A stretch of 64,000 bases of DNA from Paenibacillus sp. Soil787 (GCF_001429545.1 NZ_LMSP01000001.1:415189-479188); one strand, 5' to 3'; positions 8,935 through 19,998 are shown, counted from the first letter of the stretch. Program-made: numbers and translations. Notes: generated by a model not told the origin, from the sequence alone.

Positions 8935-11121
8935 ATGAAATCTTACATACAGGAAAAAGCTTTATTTTTTAAATATCTGATGTCTTATGTCATTATTTTA
9001 TTTATTTGCATTGCAATTATGGTATTTTTTGTAAATAACCAATTCATAGGTGTACTTAAGGACGAGTTAATTGCCAATAACGCAAATACGTTAAATCGTG
9101 TCATGTATATCGTAGACGCCAATATTAAGCAATTTGATAGCATACAAACCCATATTCAAATGAACAGGAGCTTAAATCCCTATTACGGTTTGAATGATCC
9201 GAATCTTGCTATCGATGCGCAGCGTGAACTTGGCAAATATTTGGTTTCGAACAGCCTAATTAAAGACATGATGGTCTATTTTCGAGGCGATTCGTTTATT
9301 TACTCCAGCACAAGCTCGTATTCTATACCGTTATTTATTAATCAAGCATTTAGATACAGTTCTTGGAATGAAGAGGATTTTAAAAGAGATATCAATTCGC
9401 TAAAGGTTCCAAAAGTACGTTCTGCCGAGGATGTTATCAAGTATGATCGTGAGCAGTCAAGAATTGTAACTTTTATTTTCCCCATTTCCAGTTTCGGCGT
9501 TGACGCCAAAACAACGGTTCTTTTTTTGGTGGATGAGCAGTTTTTTACCAAAATTATTAAAGACAATTTTGGCGGATATCATTCAAGTATTATGATTCTG
9601 GATAAGAATAATCAAGTTATTACCGCTTCTAATAATGCTATTCGTTTATCGGCGGATCGTCTTATCGAGTATCTCGGCAGCAACGAGAATCATTTTACCC
9701 AAACGGTTTCAGTGGACAATCAGAAGATGTTCATGTCTGTATTGAAGTCTAATGAAACGGGCTGGAAATACATTTCTTTTACTCCTGTTAATGAAGTTCT
9801 GAAAAAGACGGATGGCATCCAGGTTGATTTTATTCTCGTAGTGATCCTGCTTTTAGTGATTGGAAGTATTGTCATCTATTTCAACATGCGAACCAACTAT
9901 AAACCGGTAAAAAATACGATCGATTATCTTTCCAATCAGAATAAAAGTTTAATATCCAGTACCCGAATCGCTTCCAAGGACTTTATTCTGGATAGTCTTC
10001 TCAAGGGGCGGATTCATACGCCGGATGATCTAAAGCAGCAGGGGGAGCCCTTTGCGATATCTTTTAGAAATCCGCTTCATTTGGTGATCATTGTTCTCTT
10101 GCATACACCTCATTCCATAAAATCTCAGGCTGTTCCGGAGTTGTTGGATCAATTTGAAAGCACGGTCAACCTTTTTTTCAATGGGTATGTCAGGGAACAT
10201 TTGGATCAAAAGAAAATGGTGTGTATTTTGTCTCTGGATGAGATTCAATCGGAATGTCTTATGGCGGAGCTTGACGCTTTTCAAATTCATTTGAAAGAAG
10301 CTATAAGTATTCAAACAACAATTGGGGTTGGCAACGTATACGAGGATGTTAAAATTATTCCGCAATCCTATGTGGAAGCCTCTGCCGCTCTTGATTACCG
10401 TTTAGTGAAAGGGAATGGCGGCATTATTTTCAATGACGAATTATCCAATCAGGATGATTCGTTGGACTCCTATCCGCATAAAGAGCTTGATATTTTGAAA
10501 AGCTTGATCAAACAGGGCAATGACCTGGAAATTGAATATGCGTTGAACAATATCATCAATTATATGAAAACTTGCAATACCCCTCTTTTTGTTGCAAGAG
10601 GGCTTTGCTTTGATATCTTGAACATTGTCTGGCGGACTTTTGCAGAAGTTAACAAGGAGCTTTTGCTTCCTAAAGGCGAATATCCGAATGCCTCTATGCT
10701 TGCTGAATTTGAGACGATTGAAGAACTTACAAACCTTGTTAAAAACTTTTGTTCCCATATATGTACGTCTATCCGCGAGAGTAAAGCCGTAAAGGATCAA
10801 AGCCTTATCAATGATGCGGCCTCCTATATTCAAAGCTATTTTGCGGATTGTGATTTCTCTATTCAAAATATGGCTGACCATTTCGGAATGACACTTACGA
10901 ACTTAAGCCAGTACTTCAAAAATCAGACCGGACAAACGATTATTGAATATACAACGAATTTAAGGATGAATAAGGCGAAAGAACTGTTACTGTCAAGTGA
11001 TTCAAACCTTAATGAAATATCCATTCAGGTAGGCTATTTGAATTCCTCCAGCTTCATACGCCGATTCAAACAGATAACCGGATTGACTCCCGGACAGTAT
11101 GTGAAGGAAAAAAAGAAATAG
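8935..11121 (+). CDS. Membrane-anchored AraC-family transcriptional regulator (sensor type)
   Basis: This is a one-component sensor. A transmembrane helix near the N-terminus (YLMSYVIILFICIAIMVFFV) and a second one around residues 297-318 (FILVVILLLVIGSIVIYF) enclose an extracellular dCache-like domain. The C-terminal ~100 residues form two helix-turn-helix motifs (SIQNMADHFGMTLTNLSQYF and LNEISIQVGYLNSSSFIRRF) ending LTPGQYVKE, which is diagnostic of AraC/XylS. Such proteins in Paenibacillus usually regulate the neighbouring sugar importer. ATG 8935 follows GGGGG with good spacing; ATG 8920 (five residues longer) is an alternative. It lies between the lyase and the BNR_4 gene and so is probably part of the same system. 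Confidence 0.85.
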   Translation: MKSYIQEKALFFKYLMSYVIILFICIAIMVFFVNNQFIGVLKDELIANNANTLNRVMYIVDANIKQFDSIQTHIQMNRSLNPYYGLNDPNLAIDAQRELGKYLVSNSLIKDMMVYFRGDSFIYSSTSSYSIPLFINQAFRYSSWNEEDFKRDINSLKVPKVRSAEDVIKYDREQSRIVTFIFPISSFGVDAKTTVLFLVDEQFFTKIIKDNFGGYHSSIMILDKNNQVITASNNAIRLSADRLIEYLGSNENHFTQTVSVDNQKMFMSVLKSNETGWKYISFTPVNEVLKKTDGIQVDFILVVILLLVIGSIVIYFNMRTNYKPVKNTIDYLSNQNKSLISSTRIASKDFILDSLLKGRIHTPDDLKQQGEPFAISFRNPLHLVIIVLLHTPHSIKSQAVPELLDQFESTVNLFFNGYVREHLDQKKMVCILSLDEIQSECLMAELDAFQIHLKEAISIQTTIGVGNVYEDVKIIPQSYVEASAALDYRLVKGNGGIIFNDELSNQDDSLDSYPHKELDILKSLIKQGNDLEIEYALNNIINYMKTCNTPLFVARGLCFDILNIVWRTFAEVNKELLLPKGEYPNASMLAEFETIEELTNLVKNFCSHICTSIRESKAVKDQSLINDAASYIQSYFADCDFSIQNMADHFGMTLTNLSQYFKNQTGQTIIEYTTNLRMNKAKELLLSSDSNLNEISIQVGYLNSSSFIRRFKQITGLTPGQYVKEKKK

Positions 11122-11142
11122 ATCATATTGGAGAGTAGCATC

Positions 11143-12393
11143 ATGCAGATTAAACCTTATCAAATCGCGGTAAACGGTAGCTTTGGATGTCAAAGACCGA
11201 TAGGAGCTGGTTATTTCGACCCCAATTGCAATCAAACGTTTGTCGCCTGGAATGGGCCGGAAATGGATGTATATGTAAGAAGCTTCCATCATGATGATCA
11301 TGTGTGGGGGCAGAGTATCAAAGTTATCGCCAACGGCATGACAGGTACCTGGGATTATCACAATTACCCCGGTATGGTGCAAGCTCCTGACGGCAGACCG
11401 TTGATTTTTTATGCTAGGCACTCTCAGGAATTGTATCAGCTCGCTGCCCCGGAGCCGCATTCATTATCGGGCGAATGGACCCGCAAAACCATCAGCGATG
11501 ATCGGAACTGTTACCCTGCGCCAGTTGTCGTAGGGGATAAGATCTATGTCTTTTATTCGTGCAATGACGATAACCGTTATCCCTATCGGACTTACCGTTT
11601 CATCCGCTCTAGCGACTGCGGGGCTACTTGGTCCGAGCCGGTTACCATTATCGACAGCGGCAAGAACGATTCGGATAAATTCGACGAGGTTTATGCATTC
11701 GGAACGGTGTACGAGCCGGGGAACGGGGATCACCAAGGCAAAGTCCACTTGACGTGGTCCATGTGGGGCGGACCAAAGGGGCACGCCAGAGAAGGGCGCG
11801 GCTGTTTCTTTGCTTCCTTCGATCCGTCGAACGATCGAATGTACAGCGCAGATGGAACGGACCTTGGCACATGCATCGACTTTGATCATATGATGGGAAA
11901 ATGTTTGATCGAAACCGCGGAGCCCGCCGACGATTTCAGCCATACCATTTTATGCCCTGTAACGGCTGTCGATCCCCTCACAGGAGCGCCTGTCGTCGCT
12001 TATGGCTACAGGGATCACAACCGGCCTAAGGGTGTAGTTCACGCAGCCAGATGGTCCGGCGGGCAATGGTCGATTCAAACGATTGATGATACAACCTGCG
12101 AATTCAGGGACATGGAGCTGAATCCCTCGGATGGCAGGCTGAGGATCGCTCTTTTGTCCGGAAACATGCTGGTCGTCCGGCAATCGTGCGACGGGGGTAT
12201 CACTTGGCTTCATGAAGGAAATACCGAAATTCCTTTTGATAATGGGGCATATTATGCGCCTTACACGAATTTTATCAAAAACCACAAGCCGGAGGTTCAA
12301 TTGCTTCTTGGACAAATCAATTGGGGGGAGGCCTTTTCGGACTACTCTGGTAAATGGTCCATTTACACGGTGGGACTGCCTTGCCAGGCGTAA
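11143..12393 (+). CDS. BNR_4-type beta-propeller protein (lyase or glycosidase candidate)
   Basis: The sequence has the repeated propeller pattern of the BNR_4 family: DYHNYPGMVQAPDGRPLIFY, ARHS, a Tyr-Arg-Thr-Tyr strand and SSDCGATWSEPV, an Asp-box. Known members of this fold include ulvan lyases (PL24/PL25) and the rhamnosidase family GH145, which use His/Tyr/Arg residues. Here His, Tyr and Arg occur at the comparable places (WDYHNYPG, DRNCYPAP, YRTYRFIR). No signal peptide is seen, so it is probably cytoplasmic. GGAGAG precedes ATG 11143; a TTG five codons upstream lacks a ribosome site. Twenty-one bases separate it from the regulator gene. With the PL8-like lyase it suggests degradation of a uronic-acid- or rhamnose-containing polysaccharide; the precise activity is inferred only. 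Confidence 0.7.
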   Translation: MQIKPYQIAVNGSFGCQRPIGAGYFDPNCNQTFVAWNGPEMDVYVRSFHHDDHVWGQSIKVIANGMTGTWDYHNYPGMVQAPDGRPLIFYARHSQELYQLAAPEPHSLSGEWTRKTISDDRNCYPAPVVVGDKIYVFYSCNDDNRYPYRTYRFIRSSDCGATWSEPVTIIDSGKNDSDKFDEVYAFGTVYEPGNGDHQGKVHLTWSMWGGPKGHAREGRGCFFASFDPSNDRMYSADGTDLGTCIDFDHMMGKCLIETAEPADDFSHTILCPVTAVDPLTGAPVVAYGYRDHNRPKGVVHAARWSGGQWSIQTIDDTTCEFRDMELNPSDGRLRIALLSGNMLVVRQSCDGGITWLHEGNTEIPFDNGAYYAPYTNFIKNHKPEVQLLLGQINWGEAFSDYSGKWSIYTVGLPCQA

Positions 12394-12465
12394 TCTTCAA
12401 AAGTCGTTGAAAATTAGTCCGCTGGTAGACGAGAGGTAATACTTAGAGCAATACAAAAATTCAGA

Positions 12466-12500
12466 CAAGCCTGCAGCGTAATCAGCCGCAGGCTTGCTTT
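12466..12500. terminator. Bidirectional terminator between convergent genes
   Basis: CAAGCCTGC (12466-12474) pairs with GCAGGCTTG (12488-12496) and is followed by CTTTCGTT. It separates the end of locus 1 from the end of the minus-strand germination operon. Confidence 0.75.
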
Positions 12501-12502
12501 CG

Positions 12503-13603
12503 TTAGTCCAAAATGCCGGTATTAAGAATCCTAATCTTAACTTTTGGCTTAATACTGATCTTCGGATACTGCTTTCGCCAGTTCAATCCTTCGAACAGCT
12601 TCGGATGATAGGCAGCCACCTCATGCCCTAGCTGCAAATAATCGCAATTGGCCTTCTGCAAGGTTGCAATCACGTTAGTTGCCTTTGTAGTTATATCAGC
12701 TGCGATTTCGTTTTCCAGCTTTGTGAGCATTTTCTTCGTGTGTTTCTTATAATCTTCATGTCCTTCCTCGACTAATTTAAGATCCAGTTTTAACGAGATT
12801 TCAATTTCGCGGAGGTTGTCACCATTAGAGATAATATGGAAATTCTGTTTGGCATTCTGTATTAGAACCGTATAATTCTTTTCGTCAGTTTTACTAATAA
12901 TCGGCTGGTTTCTACCCCTAGCGCCATTCATTAGATAGGCTATCTGGGTATCCTCATCATTTAGATTTACTCCGGTATACTTCCCGTCGCTAAACAAAGA
13001 AGTACCTGCAAGGCGAGCCCCATTCTCATAAGGCTCGAACCGATTGAGCACGAAGTCGTTAATGAACTCGGCTCCACCGAGTATATAGTGGACTACTTTG
13101 TTTGAAGGAATTCTTCCTCTCCGTTTTTCCTCATCCAATAAGCCTACCAGAAATTCCGATAAGGTCTGTTCTTTAATTTTCTCCTTAGACAGCAGCTTCG
13201 ATAGATCGCCGTCATACACGGCTAAATAGCCATACAACGGATTGGCTATAAATTGACCGGTCATATCTAGATAGCTCAGCGGCTGATCTTTAGCGAATCT
13301 GGTGCTAATTAGAAACAACCTGGTCTCGAGTGCAGCAAGGTTGCCAGGCATTTCCTTGTATGTCTTAGCCGCGGCGTCATAGAGGTTATCGCCCTTTGAC
13401 GCAATGTGTAAGTTTTTCGGCTTGCCTCCTCCCTGAGCAACTTGTTGGAGAGAGGAAATCACATAGTCTACCTTGATTTCCTTGCTGTCACCCTCGAAAT
13501 CGATTCCGATAACGTCAACAAAAAGCATCTTCTTCAGCTGAACCTGATCCCAGCATCCTGTCAGCAGCAGGCAGATGATTAGCGCTGCAATCACTCTCTT
13601 CAT
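12503..13603 (-). CDS. Ger(x)C family spore germination lipoprotein (C subunit)
   Basis: This is the C subunit of a GerA-type germinant receptor, located in the spore inner membrane. It begins MKRVIAALIICLLLTGCWDQ, a lipoprotein signal with Cys17 and the highly typical CWD motif, followed by the N-terminal GerAC domain (MLFVDVIGIDFEGDSKEIKV) and the C-terminal GerAC domain rich in Lys/Glu (LKLVEEGHEDYKKHTKKMLTKL). At 366 residues it is of usual length. It overlaps the B gene by 4 bases and is the last gene of a minus-strand A-B-C operon. Such receptors are normally transcribed by sigma G in the forespore (family knowledge). Confidence 0.92.
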   Translation of the reverse strand: MKRVIAALIICLLLTGCWDQVQLKKMLFVDVIGIDFEGDSKEIKVDYVISSLQQVAQGGGKPKNLHIASKGDNLYDAAAKTYKEMPGNLAALETRLFLISTRFAKDQPLSYLDMTGQFIANPLYGYLAVYDGDLSKLLSKEKIKEQTLSEFLVGLLDEEKRRGRIPSNKVVHYILGGAEFINDFVLNRFEPYENGARLAGTSLFSDGKYTGVNLNDEDTQIAYLMNGARGRNQPIISKTDEKNYTVLIQNAKQNFHIISNGDNLREIEISLKLDLKLVEEGHEDYKKHTKKMLTKLENEIAADITTKATNVIATLQKANCDYLQLGHEVAAYHPKLFEGLNWRKQYPKISIKPKVKIRILNTGILD

Positions 13604-14700
13604 ATGCCGCTCCTCCCGGTGCCTCGCAGCTTGGAAATCAAGAGCAGGATGAGTGGCAGAATGGCGATCATAATGATCGACAGTTTGTCCTGAATCGAGG
13701 AAAACTGCAAAATGGCACTACGCTTGGTCAGGAAAAAACCTCCTATGAAACAAACGCATACAATCGCCCATACCCAAATATGCTGCTTGCCCAAGCCCTG
13801 ACTGCGTAGATGAAGGAAGGCTTTAGCGGCCAAAAAGAAATACACATAGATCGTTGTCGATATAATGCATACATAGAAGATGAGGAACAATATGTCAATG
13901 CTCTGCAGCGTCTCAACTTGATAGCTCTTTAATATAAAAATGATCGGTTCCGGAATAACCTTGAGCTGTGCCAAGCTGAACTTCATTGAGCAGATCAGGC
14001 AGACCGTGACATCGTACACGACTGTGCAGGCGTTCGCAAGCGATATCGTTAGAAGCAGCTTCTTTTTGCTTTGGGTCTTTACATACGGGTAGGCATAAAG
14101 GAGCAGATCATACCCGACAAAAGCGCTAAATGAAACATATGCTCCCTTCATAACCGGATACCAGCCGTCGGGTAAAACCGGCAGTAAGTTTCTTACGTCA
14201 AGTCCGTAAATTCCACTAAGAACGATCAGCATAAAACTAATGAAATAGTAGAAAATAAAGGTTTGCGATACATAAGCAAGCTTCTTCAGCGTTGACGTTG
14301 CCGCATAGCCGCACACAATAAGAAGCATAAGAATGATTACCCACCTAGGCGTCAGCAAAAATACCCATCTTTTTATGATGTCGGTATAAAGCAATGTTAG
14401 CAAGAGTCCGGAAATGGCGTAATAGCATCCATACAATAATTTGATGCAAGCTCCAATCGGTTTGCCTACAATTAGTGGGAGATAGGCATAGAAATTCCGT
14501 GCCGGATATCGGCTGCCAAGCCACCAAATCAGCACGATGCCTACTTGTGCGGCCAGTCCGCTTAGCAAAACAGCCAGCCAAGCATCATGCCCGGAAACCT
14601 CGGCCTCTGCATGGGGAAGAGATATTATTTCCGTTCCAAGCTGCATCATGATCACGAGCGAGATCAGCTGTCTTCCGGTGATGTTTTCTTCCTTTTTCAA
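13600..14700 (-). CDS. GerAB-type endospore germination permease (B subunit)
   Basis: This is an integral membrane subunit of the APC superfamily that binds germinants. It is 366 residues with about ten hydrophobic helices, beginning KKEENITGRQLISLVIMM. The frame is open further upstream (to 14865), but that part overlaps the A gene and lacks family similarity. The start chosen is TTG 14700, whose last bases overlap the A-gene stop (TTGA, 14700-14697), a normal sign of translational coupling, and the resulting length fits the family exactly. It also overlaps the C gene by 4 bases. Confidence 0.88.
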   Translation of the reverse strand: MKKEENITGRQLISLVIMMQLGTEIISLPHAEAEVSGHDAWLAVLLSGLAAQVGIVLIWWLGSRYPARNFYAYLPLIVGKPIGACIKLLYGCYYAISGLLLTLLYTDIIKRWVFLLTPRWVIILMLLIVCGYAATSTLKKLAYVSQTFIFYYFISFMLIVLSGIYGLDVRNLLPVLPDGWYPVMKGAYVSFSAFVGYDLLLYAYPYVKTQSKKKLLLTISLANACTVVYDVTVCLICSMKFSLAQLKVIPEPIIFILKSYQVETLQSIDILFLIFYVCIISTTIYVYFFLAAKAFLHLRSQGLGKQHIWVWAIVCVCFIGGFFLTKRSAILQFSSIQDKLSIIMIAILPLILLLISKLRGTGRSGI

Positions 14701-16136
14701 CGTTTCCAACTCCTTGGATTCCGCATCCTTGTTCGATTGCTCGGCGCCGTTCCTTCCGGCCGCTTGCGCAAGCTCCAAATCGGTGCGCGAAACAGCGTAT
14801 CCTTCACATCGCTCAAGGAGAAGGGCGGCGAATAGTAAGGGAGTCCCATCGTATTCATTTGACACAAATGTATAAAAATTATCATGAAGAAGAAGGCGAG
14901 GCCAAATAGACCGAAATACGAGGAAAGTATGAGCGCAGGATAGCTTAGCAGGCGAACTGCGCTGCTCATCTCGTACGAAGGCATGATAAAGGAGGCCAGG
15001 CCCGTTAAAGCGGCAACGATAACCATTGTATTGGAAACCAAATTTGACTGCACGACCACTGTTCCGATTACAATACCGCCAACTACGCCGATCGTTTGGC
15101 CGACGGGACTCGCCAGCCGAACAGTCGCTTCTCTTAAAATCTCAAGCATGATCATCATCGAAAGCGCCTCGAATACCGGAGGAAACGTGACGTATTTCAG
15201 TGAGCTCTGCAGCGTATTGACGAAATTGATCGGCAGCAGCTGCGGATTAAAGGCACTGACCGCCACATATATGGCAGGCAGGCCAATCGTAATAAAAAAG
15301 GAGCAGATACGCAAAAGCCGAAAGAATGAGCCTAACAGCCAACCTATTTGGTAATCATCTGGGCTATGGAAAAAAGACCAGAACGTTACCGGCAGGATGA
15401 TCGTGTCTGGTGACCCTGCAGTTCCGAGGACGACCTTCCCCTCCATCAAATAGGCACGTGCGCGGTCAGGCCTTTCCGTTATGAGCAGTTGTGGAAACAG
15501 GCTGAATTTCTTCTCTCGGATTAACTCATCGATAAATCCAGGCGCCTCGACATAGTCAATGTCAATGCTTCTGAGTCTTCTGTCCATTTCCTCTATGATC
15601 GCCGTATTCGCAATCGACTTTATGTACATGACAGCCACCCTCGTTTGCGAGAGCCGCCCTATCGTATACGTTTTTACGACGAACTCCGTAGAGTTGATTA
15701 GCTTGCGCATCAGATTGATATTTGTATCTAAATTTTCAATGAACGCTTCGTTCGCACCGCGTAAAACCCGCTCATTGGTCGGGATATTGATGGAGCGCTC
15801 CTTCTTTAAATCCACCCCGAGCAGGTAAAGCCAGCTCTCTCCGCCGCGATGCAACACGGCTTTGCCGTCCAGTATTGCTTGAGCCGCTTCCTCGAATAGC
15901 TCGGTTTCAGCATAGTCGAGAATTGACACGACGTCGCGGACCGCGTCCTTCGGACGGAGAAGCAGCGGCTTCAGAATAAAATCTTGAACGTGGGAGGAAT
16001 CAATCAACGTGTCGAAATAATACAGCCTATACTCCGTTCCCCCAATGTACAGCTGTTTCGATTGAAAGTCGCTTTGTTCTGCGAAAAGCTGTTTGAAATA
16101 TTGCTCTGTAGCTTCAATCGATGGACTTAGCTTCAC
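14697..16136 (-). CDS. GerA-type spore germination protein (A subunit)
   Basis: This is the A subunit of the germinant receptor, 479 residues. It has an N-terminal soluble domain (IGGTEYRLYYFDTLIDSSHV, VLRGANEAFIENLDTNINLM), then the conserved family segments GRLSQTRVAVMYI and FPQLLITERPDRA. A C-terminal membrane domain of about five helices contains PVGQTIGVVGGIVIGTVVVQ. The start is GTG 16136 with a strong GGAGGGAGG ribosome site. It is the first gene of the minus-strand A-B-C operon. The Arg/Asn-rich tail overlaps the start of the B gene. Confidence 0.92.
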   Translation of the reverse strand: MKLSPSIEATEQYFKQLFAEQSDFQSKQLYIGGTEYRLYYFDTLIDSSHVQDFILKPLLLRPKDAVRDVVSILDYAETELFEEAAQAILDGKAVLHRGGESWLYLLGVDLKKERSINIPTNERVLRGANEAFIENLDTNINLMRKLINSTEFVVKTYTIGRLSQTRVAVMYIKSIANTAIIEEMDRRLRSIDIDYVEAPGFIDELIREKKFSLFPQLLITERPDRARAYLMEGKVVLGTAGSPDTIILPVTFWSFFHSPDDYQIGWLLGSFFRLLRICSFFITIGLPAIYVAVSAFNPQLLPINFVNTLQSSLKYVTFPPVFEALSMMIMLEILREATVRLASPVGQTIGVVGGIVIGTVVVQSNLVSNTMVIVAALTGLASFIMPSYEMSSAVRLLSYPALILSSYFGLFGLAFFFMIIFIHLCQMNTMGLPYYSPPFSLSDVKDTLFRAPIWSLRKRPEGTAPSNRTRMRNPRSWKR

Positions 16137-16253
16137 ACGTTTTTCCTCCCTCCATCACCGATTTCCTTAATTTATCCAATAAATTTCAAAAATATGTAAA
16201 GGCTATTTGCATAGGCAAACGTCAACGATTGCAAAGCTGATTCTCCAACCTAT

Positions 16254-16282
16254 TATAATGGCCGTTAGGATTACCGCGATTC
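16254..16282 (-). promoter_or_regulatory. Possible sigma-G promoter of germination operon 1
   Basis: On the minus strand GAATC is followed 17 bases later by CATTATA, which matches the sigma-G -10 consensus CATnnTA but has one mismatch in the -35 (GnATR). It would leave a leader of about 110 bases before the GerA start. This is a weak call. Confidence 0.3.
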
Positions 16283-16390
16283 TATCAACCATGGACGAGT
16301 TATGGGCTTCAAGATGACTAAATGTAGGTATAGTTAAAATTATGTATGAATAACACTAATAAAAAATTCATTTATCAGGAGAGTGCAACC

Positions 16391-17278
16391 ATGGAAACAG
16401 GTATGAACACGAGAAAGGGCTCGCCGTTAGTCAAAAGCATGAATGTAGGAGTCGGAGTTGTAGTAGTTCTAGTATTAGGGTTCTCCATGTTTAGCACAGT
16501 GGAGAATGGGCATATTGGGTTTCGTAAAACATTGGGAAGCGTAAGTTCAACCCCTTTAGAACCGGGACCTCACTGGAAATGGCCTTTCATAACAAGCATC
16601 ATAACTGTGAATACTCAGGTGGCCAAAGCTGAATCAGACGCTGCTGCTTCATCAAAAGACTTACAGCCTGTACACAGTCACGTTGCTGTTAACTATACAA
16701 TCGACAAAGGATCTGCCTATGATTTGTTGAAGGATGTAGGAACAGACTTCGACTCAAAAGTAATCAGCCCACACGTACAAGAAATCTTTAAGGAAGTTAC
16801 GGCTAAGTACAGTGCAGAGGAATTAATTTCGAAGCGAGAGCAAGTAGCTTTAGAAACAAATGATCTGCTGAAGAAATCGTTGAATGGTTATCATATTGAC
16901 GTCAAAGATATTTCCATCGTAAACTTTACTTTCTCGGATGCATTTAATCAATCCATTGAACAAAAGCAGATTGCGGCTCAGAATGCGATGAAAGCTCAGA
17001 ACGATTTAGAAAAGGCAAAGATCGATGCGCAACAAAGTGTAGTAAAAGCTGAAGCCGACGCTAAAGTAGCTAAAGCTAAAGCGGATGCAGATCTGTATGT
17101 CGCTCAACAGCAAGCAAAAGGTAATGAAGAGTTAGCAAAATCCATTACTTCGAACCTAGTAGATTATCAATTTCTTAAAGTATGGAAGGGTGACGTTCCA
17201 GATGCTTGGGGTAATGGATCTTTGATTAATATGTTACCTAGCAAAACTCCTGTTGCTGCCGATCCTTCTAAGAAGTAA
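16391..17278 (+). CDS. Prohibitin/SPFH-domain membrane protein
   Basis: There is one N-terminal transmembrane helix (MNVGVGVVVVLVLGFSMF), then an SPFH/Band 7 domain (VENGHIGFRKTLGSVSSTPLEPG ... KDISIVNFTFSDAFNQSIE). A long charged coiled coil rich in Ala/Lys follows (KAQNDLEKAKIDAQQSVVKA). These features match prohibitin-like and HflC/HflK-like scaffolds that form ring assemblies and affect membrane proteases or membrane organisation. The start chosen is ATG 16391, preceded by AGGAG at 16377-16381; an in-frame ATG at 16346 lacks a ribosome site. It is a single-gene unit closed by a terminator. Its role in this organism is unknown. Confidence 0.85.
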   Translation: METGMNTRKGSPLVKSMNVGVGVVVVLVLGFSMFSTVENGHIGFRKTLGSVSSTPLEPGPHWKWPFITSIITVNTQVAKAESDAAASSKDLQPVHSHVAVNYTIDKGSAYDLLKDVGTDFDSKVISPHVQEIFKEVTAKYSAEELISKREQVALETNDLLKKSLNGYHIDVKDISIVNFTFSDAFNQSIEQKQIAAQNAMKAQNDLEKAKIDAQQSVVKAEADAKVAKAKADADLYVAQQQAKGNEELAKSITSNLVDYQFLKVWKGDVPDAWGNGSLINMLPSKTPVAADPSKK

Positions 17279-17329
17279 TTAATAATTGGTAATCGACTGA
17301 CTCTCACTGGATATTGACCAACTATAAAG

Positions 17330-17374
17330 AGACAACCTTAGCGGTCCCTATGGGGATCAGAAGGTTGTCTTTTA
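17330..17374. terminator. Bidirectional terminator
   Basis: AGACAACCTT (17330-17339) pairs with AAGGTTGTCT (17361-17370) and is followed by TTTT. On the other strand the hairpin is followed by a T/C-rich run. It serves the prohibitin gene and the convergent arabinofuranosidase gene. Confidence 0.85.
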
Positions 17375-17387
17375 ATAGTTTTGATAG

Positions 17388-19055
<1,668 letters not shown>

Positions 19056-19958
19056 ATGTATTTATCAACGGATTCGGAATCGCTTCAGGTCTACGAAGCA
19101 TTGGCGAGCGAGGTGCGGCTGCAGATTATTGATTTATTATATACAAAAGAGATGCATATTAAAGAATTGGCTTCTGAGCTTTACCTAAGCAGTGCAATTG
19201 TCAGTACGCACGTTACCAAACTGCAGAAAGCAGGGCTCGTAAGCTATAAAATGAAAAGGGTTAACGGCGGGACCTATAAGTATTGTTCGTTGTCAACGGA
19301 GTACCTGCAAATAAAATTATCCCGTTCTTCTATGTTGAAAAGAAAATTCGTAGAGGTTGCTATGCCTGTCGGCCAATACACGGATTTCGCGGCTTCCCCT
19401 ACGTGTGGAATTGCAACAACAGAAAAGATGATCGGTTATTACGATAATCCGACCTATTTTTTGGATCCTGAACGCGTTCATGCAGGCATTTTGTGGTTTG
19501 CTAGAGGGTTTGTCGAATATAAATTACCCAACTATCTCTTCAAAGATCAAATCGTACAAGAAATTGAAATCTCCATGGAAATCGGTTCCGAAGCTCCCCA
19601 TATTAATGAAAACTGGCCTTCGGACATCCGATTTACAATCAATGATAAATTACTGGGAATGTGGACGAGTCCCGGAGATTTTGGTCGAATGAGAGGTAGA
19701 TTGTCACCAGATTGGTGGCATTCTGACGTCAATCAATACGGATTAATGAAAGTACTTCGAATAAATGCAAACGGTACATTCATAGATGGGCAGCAAATTT
19801 CGGATGTCACGATCAAGGATGTACAATGGGATAGCACGCAGTGGACATTGCGAATAAGTGCTGAAGATACCTCTCGAGGTCGAGGAGGTTTAACCTTATT
19901 CGGCAAGGGTTTCGGCAACTACGATCAAGACATCTTAATTCGAAGTTATTACGAGTGA
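19056..19958 (+). CDS. ArsR-like winged-helix regulator with a large C-terminal domain
   Basis: Residues about 8-85 form an ArsR-type winged helix (YEALASEVRLQIIDLLYTKE, IKELASELYLSSAIVSTHVT, LQKAGLVSYKMKR). The remaining ~210 residues are not part of ordinary ArsR proteins, which are about 100 residues long. They look beta-rich with many aromatic residues (GILWFARGFVEYKLPNYLF, SPGDFGRMRGRLSPDWWHSD, GRGGLTLFGKGFGNYDQD), suggestive of a ligand- or sugar-binding domain. It is divergent from abfA and 40 bases upstream of a YesN/YesM pair, so a role in controlling arabinose-polymer use is likely (inference). The ribosome site before ATG 19056 is weak. I do not recognise a characterised homologue. 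Confidence 0.75.
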   Translation: MYLSTDSESLQVYEALASEVRLQIIDLLYTKEMHIKELASELYLSSAIVSTHVTKLQKAGLVSYKMKRVNGGTYKYCSLSTEYLQIKLSRSSMLKRKFVEVAMPVGQYTDFAASPTCGIATTEKMIGYYDNPTYFLDPERVHAGILWFARGFVEYKLPNYLFKDQIVQEIEISMEIGSEAPHINENWPSDIRFTINDKLLGMWTSPGDFGRMRGRLSPDWWHSDVNQYGLMKVLRINANGTFIDGQQISDVTIKDVQWDSTQWTLRISAEDTSRGRGGLTLFGKGFGNYDQDILIRSYYE

Positions 19959-19998
19959 TTTGAGGAAGGTAATAGAAATTTATTGCGGAGGTAAAGGG

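Noticed and set aside
14701-14865. 55-residue N-terminal extension of the GerAB protein of operon 1
   Set aside because: It overlaps the GerA coding region in another frame; TTG 14700 overlapping the GerA stop gives the normal family length.
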